A stretch of 64,000 nt of DNA from Isoetes taiwanensis (taxonomy: Eukaryota > Streptophyta > Lycopodiopsida > Isoetales > Isoetaceae). The stretch lies in contig JAJEKV010000057.1 in assembly GCA_021234155.1 (NCBI GenBank), positions 1,476,300 to 1,540,299 on the forward strand, read 5' to 3'. A program made the translations under genes and the position numbers. Shown here piece by piece: positions 58,932-64,000 of the stretch. Each line of letters starts with the position of its first letter. The stretch's first letter is position 1. Below the pieces are notes generated by a model, which was given only the letters and a program-made list of their open reading frames with translations, was not told the origin of the DNA and made no database searches.

Positions 58932-59320
58932 ATCTAAATGGTTTGGTAAATATATCCGCAACCTGCGTTTCAGTATGTATATACTCCAACTTAATCTTCC
59001 GCTTCTTTACTACTTGTTGTATAAAATGATGTCGAATAGCAATATGCTTTGTTCTATAATGGTACACAAGATTCTTCGCTATAGCAATACAACTTTGATT
59101 GTCACACAATATTTTGTTGGTTCTATTTGTTTCATAAAAATACTTTTCATAAGTCTTCGCATCCATACCACTTCTCTTGCAAATTTTGAGATCGCCATAT
59201 ACTATGCTTCACCGATGATAACGCCATCGATTCTTGACGTTTATATCTCCATGAAATCAAACTTCCACCATCAAGGAAAATGCCCATACCACGGTGGATC
59301 TTCTAGTATCAATGTCACCA
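58932..59320 (-). pseudogene. Copia RNase H (minus element)
   Basis: Minus strand reads YEKYFYETNRTNKILCDNQSC, IAIAKNLVYHYRTKHIAIRHH and ETQVADIFTKPF. CDNQSCIAIAKN and HIxIRHHFIQ are standard copia RNase H blocks, and ADIFTKPF is the terminal signature. The frame then enters LTR sequence, showing a deletion of the true C-terminus. The upstream part is less well preserved. Confidence 0.88.
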
Positions 59321-59539
59321 GCCCAATCGACCGAGTATACTAACAACTTTTGTCCACCATGAAGTACTAAACCATAATCAATAGTACCTTTCAAATAAGA
59401 AGAACGGCGCTTTTAGCAACTTGCGGTGTTGAGAACTTGGTTGGACATAAACCCTGCTAAGATATTCATTCAAAAGCAATATCTCGGTCTAGTATTCAGC
59501 GCCAAGGTACATCAATGCTCCAATCAAGCTTTGGTATGG

Positions 59540-60480
59540 TGTCTTCAACATTGCTTCATACTCCCCCGCTTTTTAGGTCTCATCCAGATTGATAAGATAG
59601 TACCTAGTACAATTGGTGTGCCACATGTTTGCAAGTTACGCATTCTAAATTTCTCCAACATCTTTTCAACATATCCACGTTGGCTTAATTTGACTTTACC
59701 TTCATCTCGAATCTCCACCTTCATGCCAAGGTAATGATGTATAAAACCTTGATCTATCATTTGAAATCGCTTTTACTTAACATATTTTTCACAAAAATCC
59801 ACATATTGCCGTGAATTCCCAACAATGAGAGACCATCATCAACATGAATCCCAATAAAACATACCCATCATTACACCTTCAATATAAAGACAATCATCTC
59901 ATGGACAATCCACATATTGCCGTGAATTCCCAACAATGAGACCATCATCAACATAAATCCCAATAGAACATACTCCATCATTACACCTTCCAATATAAAG
60001 ACAATCATCTATTGGAGAAGTCACAAAACCTTTTGATTTGAGAAATTGATCTAGTCATGCATACCATTGTCTCAAGGCTTGTCTCAACCCATACAATGAT
60101 TTCTTCAATAAACAAACCTTGTGTTTTCACGTCCCGAACATTGTATCCTTCAAAGTTGCCTCATGTAAATCACTTCTTGAAGATCTCCATTGAGAAATGC
60201 CGCCTTTACATCCATTGTCTCTCGCAATCAAGTTAAATTCTCGTTGTCATAGCAAGAAGAAGTTTTACCGCGGGTGATTTCACAACCTGAGCAAATCTTT
60301 CATTGTACTCAATCCCTTCAATCGTGAGAAACCTTGAGCAACAAGTCTTGCTTTCTACTTCTCCACCTTGCCATCGGGATCAAACACGCACCATAACCCA
60401 CTTACAACCAATTACATGAGCATTAAGAGGAGAATCTACCAACACCCAAGTCTTATTCTCCATCAAACTTGTATATTCTC
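59540..60480 (-). pseudogene. Copia reverse transcriptase (minus element), degraded
   Basis: Blocks on the minus strand are WVLVDSPLNAHVIGCKWV (about 60,440-60,390), KKSLYGLRQALRQWYA (about 60,110-60,065), IYVDDGLIVGNSRQYV twice (catalytic YVDD, about 59,960 and 59,850), then GFIHHYLGMKVEIRDEGKVKL and GYVEKMLEKFRMRN (59,760-59,620). The 110 bp YVDD segment is tandemly duplicated (59,799-59,906 and 59,907-60,011). Numerous stops and shifts make it inactive. Confidence 0.85.
59799..60011. repeat. Tandem duplication of the YVDD segment
   Basis: 'cacatattgccgtgaattccc' and the following 85 bp occur twice in a row with a few differences. Both copies encode the RT catalytic loop on the minus strand. 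Confidence 0.85.
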
Positions 60481-60588
60481 GATTTGCTTCCTCGCCATTT
60501 AGCAAAGATCCTTTCGATTTCATTGCCTCCTTGTATGATATTGGCTCGGGTTACTAGAAAACATGCACTAGTAACTTCTTCTTGGGGT

Positions 60589-60987
60589 TCACCAGGTTTC
60601 CAAAGCATCTTTGATGGTTGCTTTGTCCTTCCCACGACCATACAATTCGGGATCATATAACTGCTCGGGAACATCACTGTTTTCTCCGAAAGCATCCGGG
60701 CGCAAGTACGTGGGTACATCACCATCAACATCTTCAAGTACACCATCATGCTCCCTCATCTCCATCTTCAAATTCGATCCATTTAGCATGCATCCTAAAC
60801 AAACACCCATCTTAGTTTCATGCCCATAACTAAGATCCGCTACCAATTGATTCTTCACCATATCTTGGATCATGGCCACACTCAAATGTGCCAACGCCCG
60901 ATACCAAAGTTCAAGTTGAGAAGTCGGAGGTTTTGCTACAAGACTCGACAACTTCTCTTGGTCAGAATCAACCAAGATTTCATACAA
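60589..60987 (-). pseudogene. Copia pre-integrase joined to RT linker
   Basis: One open minus-strand frame reads LELWYRALAHLSVAMIQDMV, CLGCMLNGSNLKM, then directly EMREHDGVLEDVDGDVPTYL and GKDKATIKDALETW. The first part is the HHCC pre-integrase zinc region (H..H..C..C). The second is the acidic linker normally found after the integrase. The catalytic integrase core (about 300 residues in relatives) is cleanly missing. Confidence 0.85.
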
Positions 60988-61049
60988 GTTACCTCGGACG
61001 TTTGACTTAAAGAACCACCTTCCAATCTAGATTGAAGATTCTACAACAT

Positions 61050-61290
61050 TCATTTGTCAAACAACACTTTCGATGTCCCGTGGTCGCAAATCTTTGCCAT
61101 CGATACAAGATTAGTTATCAAATCAGGTACCAATAAAGCATCATAAAAATGCAAAACTTTTCCATTTGACAAAGGGATTCGTGCATCTCCTACTCCACCT
61201 ACAACCTTCTCATCACCATCTCCAACTCTCACCAGAGTTGAAGTGTTCTCAAGAACTTATCAAACCAAGCACGAGATGAAAATATATTGT
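61050..61290 (-). pseudogene. Copia protease (minus element)
   Basis: Minus strand reads ARIPLSNGKVLHFYDALLVPD and LITNLVSMAKICDHG, the standard C-terminal half of copia aspartic protease. Just upstream, 'gaatctgtgcaacaaac' is a one-base-short form of the DSGAT-type active site. A CTGG-to-CTG loss would explain it. Confidence 0.85.
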
Positions 61291-61499
61291 TTGTTGCACA
61301 GATTCAATGCACAAACGACTCCTACTATATCTATCAGCAACCTCCATAACTTTCAAACCAATCTTTTCTTTATTTTCATTTTTATATCACTTTGAGAATG
61401 CAACGTTTGTTGCACTACTTATCGGAGCAATATCATTCATATTTTGGCTCTTGTACTTTCGGTACCGACAATCTCAACAAATCAGCTTTTCTTTGTCTA

Positions 61500-62310
61500 C
61501 AAAATCTTTGTATGTGACCCAACTTATGGCGATGAGTTGGCAAATCTCCCATCATCACGCCAACGTCCTCCACGACCATTACCATCTTCTTGTGTGGTAC
61601 CTCTACTTGTACCTACACCACCACCGGCCACCCACGACCACGCCCATGATAAACATAACCGCGACCTCTTCCACGTCCACGGCCACGTATTGCAAAAAAG
61701 CAACTTCATTAGAATTACTCCTATACCCCCACGCAACTTATTATGTCTCAAGCTCAAATTTTTAATGGAACTACACGCTTCTACAAAATTACCTTTATAA
61801 AGTGTCCTTACATACATCTTTAAAGGATCAAATCTTTGAGGAAAAGCTTTTGTGAAAGCTATTACTTGAGCCTCACGGGTCTTAGTTTCATTCCGCAGAC
61901 AAACTTTGCAAGTATCTCATTGAAAGCTGCAATGAGTTTATCCACGTCTTCTCCTTCCTTATACTTCAAAGTATCTAACTTTACCTCTAAAGCAAACAAG
62001 CTCTGCAGAGGTTAATTGACCATACTTTGCTTCTAAAGCCTCCCAAAGATCATGCGGATGTGAAAGAAGTTGGTGAAGATGATGAATTATAGAACTACTT
62101 TCCGGTAGCGCATTAGCACACCATCGGTGATAACATTTAGAAGAAATGCTACCGCCCTTCGATCTTTCTACCTCCAATCATCTCTCGAGTTTGTGGTTTG
62201 GATTCTCCTATCACAAACCAACAATCATCGGCTTCCAACAAACCCTTCACTCAAAACTTCCAAGAATGCCAATGCGTTCCATCAAAAGGCATCTTCATAA
62301 ACTTAGACAT
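61500..62310 (-). pseudogene. Copia gag (minus element), frameshifted
   Basis: The start ATG is at 62,308-62,310: MSKFMKMPFDGTHWHSWKF, then GLLEADDCWFVIGESKPQ, then LLSHPHDLWEALEAKYGQLT (62,100-62,035), the UBN2-type gag landmark. Farther on a damaged CCHC knuckle reads C..KLGHIQRFC (about 61,545-61,500). Several stops and frame changes. A Trp/Gly/Arg-rich low-complexity part (61,600-61,700) precedes the knuckle. Confidence 0.8.
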
Positions 62311-62349
62311 CTCGAACAATGAGACAAGCTCAACCTACACTCGATACCA

Positions 62350-62567
62350 TGTAAAGAATAGGTAGAGGAGAACAATAACCAAGATCCTTCACCAAACCAA
62401 GACACTTAATCCTTTATTCATATACAATGAATAAACCTCAATGCACATGCATACTATACAAGTGTTGTGCATGCAATCACATGCGTGCATGGGCATGTGC
62501 ATGTACATGCATGCAAACTAATGCATTTTTATCATAATTTACAAGTCCAATACTCAATATTCTAACA
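62350..62567 (-). repeat. Copia (minus) 5' LTR, full length
   Basis: 218 bp from TGTAAAG to CTAACA on the plus strand. It contains repeated 'acatgca/catgcatg' blocks. The primer site follows at 62,338-62,349 on the minus strand. Confidence 0.85.
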
Positions 62568-63069
62568 ATTGACTCGTGTGGCATGCCATCCAAGGCTTGG
62601 ACTAGAGGATTTGGCCAATATGCCAGGATGGACTTTCTCAAGTGGGGTAGTACACGATGGGATCTGGCTGTCACTATCACATCAAGTGTATAATAGATGC
62701 TATGGTCAGATCTCGTTTTTGTGGTACGGGGAAGCAGCAATAATGCAATAAAAACAAATAGAATAATATTTTAATGTCCACTAAAGATACATGGCAAAAT
62801 CATCCAACAATCACAACTAAACGTCCAGCATTACATGGCAATGTCATCCAACCATCACAACTAAACATCCAGCATTAAGTTTGCACAATTTGTTTCATAT
62901 TGCTGGAGGAGCTTCATGCAATGGTGGGGACTATGATTCCTCACGCGTATTGTATGTGAAACAGTTTTTTTTGCCATGTTTGAGGAGCTTATTTTCAGTT
63001 AGAGATCAAATTGCTATTCTTGTGTGTTCAGAATGGGTTGCCTTTGTATGGTTGGAAAGAAGAAGGAAG

Positions 63070-63640
63070 GTAATGCCACGATTTTTTTTGGAGCGAGTTT
63101 CCAAGGGATGGATAAGACACCACGCTGCTTTCTATTTGCGTCCTAGGTTCTATTATTTCTTTGGGGATCGTCTTCTTGGACGACCATTAGACCCGAAGGC
63201 CAATGGCAATCAGGCATGCACGGGAAGTCGTTGTTCTCGGCTTTGTTGAAAGCTATGCCATTGGGACCTGGAGGTTCGAATCCTCTGGCTTTCTTTCACT
63301 CTGGGCATCTTTGTTGGCCGTTAATGGAAGAGCCCGCCCAGTCACCGCACGGACCGTGTGTTTTGAAGTGCTTCCGAAAACATTGCTTTACGGAGTCGGA
63401 TCTCGATGTTTCGAAGTAGATGTCGGCCCGCCCCCTAAGAGAATACGATTGATTCCAAGATAGCACCGAAGCACCCGAGCATTCTTTCCGGTGAGTCCAT
63501 AATACTGTTTATTTGGGATGGACCATTGGTGGACCCTCTTTTTTTTGCTTCATGGGTATTGCATTTTTTTTTCTATTTTTTTGCACCAATCATTGATCTG
63601 TTTTGCACCATCGAAACTTTCGTGGGATTCATGTACAAAA
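63070..63640. other. No gene firmly supported
   Basis: The frame at 62,881-63,249 is open for 122 codons across the end of the segmental repeat, but no domain is recognised. 63,250-63,480 is GC-richer with CAG/CTG-poor composition. Confidence 0.4.
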
Positions 63641-63768
63641 AAATTAGTGGCCCTTGATCTGAGAATATTCCCCAAATCAATGGTCCACAAAAAAGATGAA
63701 AACAAAAATTAGTGGCCCTTGATCTGAGAATATTCCCCAAATCAATGGTCCACAAAAAAGATGAAAAC
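63639..63768. repeat. 65 bp direct tandem repeat
   Basis: 'aaattagtggcccttgatct' and the rest of a 65 bp unit occur twice with no visible difference (63,639-63,703 and 63,704-63,768). Confidence 0.9.
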
Positions 63769-63776
63769 ATCCCCCC

Positions 63777-63825
63777 ATTATTATTATTATTATTATTAAT
63801 ATTTATTATTATAATAAATTGGCCT
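63777..63825. repeat. ATT microsatellite
   Basis: An ATT/TTA trinucleotide run with a few interruptions. Simple repeat. Confidence 0.85.
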
Positions 63826-64000
63826 GTTCTAGGTTACAGTTGCAAAAATCTTTTGATGGCAATCTACCATCCTACTCGCTACCCATCCTACTCGCTTTTT
63901 TTTTAACAAAACAAAAAAACAAGAATCGATGCTTGACCCATCGAATTTTTTATGGAAATCAACTGCCGTACATGTGGGAGTAGATATCCGAGGCGAGAAT

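Larger units (their letters stand above)
58745..62572 (-). mobile_element. Minus-strand copia element, integrase-deleted
   Basis: The insertion lies between ATTGA duplications at 58,745-58,749 and 62,568-62,572. The uninterrupted paralogue at 16,741-16,770 ('catattgactgcgtgg') supports both edges. The full LTR is 62,350-62,567 (TGTAAAG..CTAACA); the opposite LTR (58,750-58,931) is truncated. The primer binding site next to the 5' LTR reads TGGTATCGAGTG on the minus strand, a variant of the initiator tRNA-Met site. Domain order on the minus strand is gag, protease, pre-integrase, RT, RNase H, with the integrase core missing. The element is about 3.8 kb and non-autonomous. Confidence 0.9.
55886..63060 (+). 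repeat. Segmental repeat, copy 2 (interrupted by copia)
   Basis: Collinear with 14,306-17,190. Copy 2 keeps most CAG/CTG trinucleotides and longer frames in its first part. It is split at 58,745/62,572 by a minus-strand copia element. The left 500 bp overlaps the end of LINE copy B, but copy 1 lacks the LINE RT blocks, so the shared segment starts downstream of the RT. Confidence 0.75.

Noticed and set aside
61524-61800. Trp/Gly/Arg-rich minus frame and its plus-strand partners
   Set aside because: Low-complexity part of the copia gag read in neighbouring frames; not independent genes.
1-64000. tRNA, rRNA or other structured RNA genes
   Set aside because: No tRNA A/B box pair with a cloverleaf or conserved rRNA segment was recognised by eye; a covariance-model search would be decisive.

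Overview
This is a land-plant nuclear window from a large, repeat-rich genome. The evidence is spliced host-type exons with GT..AG introns, a Ty1/copia element primed by initiator tRNA-Met, LINEs with short pentamer tails, a plant-type Helitron Rep/helicase, and HOTHEAD-like, RPA70-like and DEAD-box helicase exons. There are no operons, prokaryotic genes or convincing RNA genes. I could not narrow the taxon. Most long open frames are transposon-derived, and most are broken.

Layout. 1-12 kb is eroded repeat debris: two copies of a dispersed repeat (1-560, 7.27-8.08 kb) and promoter-like LTR remnants. Around 12-12.9 kb lie a possible cytochrome b561 exon and an unassigned exon. 14.3-17.2 kb is one copy of a segment that recurs at 55.9-63.1 kb. 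18.2-21.1 kb is a LINE. 24.5-28.9 kb is a degenerate Helitron Rep/helicase. 30.2-34.0 kb holds minus-strand HOTHEAD-like GMC oxidoreductase exons in an imperfect tandem duplication. 34.9-36.9 kb is a spliced RPA70-like gene. 37.2-37.5 kb holds two DEAD-box helicase exons. 38.26-43.35 kb is a nearly complete copia element with target duplications. 43.9-46.6 kb carries minus-strand spliced exons of unknown function, including a complete 3-exon, 105-residue gene. 49.4-50.9 kb is an array with a period of about 295 bp. 52.3-55.1 kb is an unidentified degenerate ORF region. 55.3-57.4 kb is a second LINE. 58.75-62.57 kb is a minus-strand, integrase-deleted copia element nested in the duplicated segment.

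How the parts relate. The Helitron enzyme and the RPA70-like gene share a strand and are the protein pair known from plant Helitrons. The oxidoreductase and DEAD-box exons near them are fragments on the other strand, which fits Helitron gene capture, but no Helitron termini were found. A second theme is technical: where two copies of a sequence can be compared, differences cluster at CAG/CTG trinucleotides. That is the pattern expected of uncorrected long-read errors at CHG-methylated sites, so many frameshifts here may be consensus errors.
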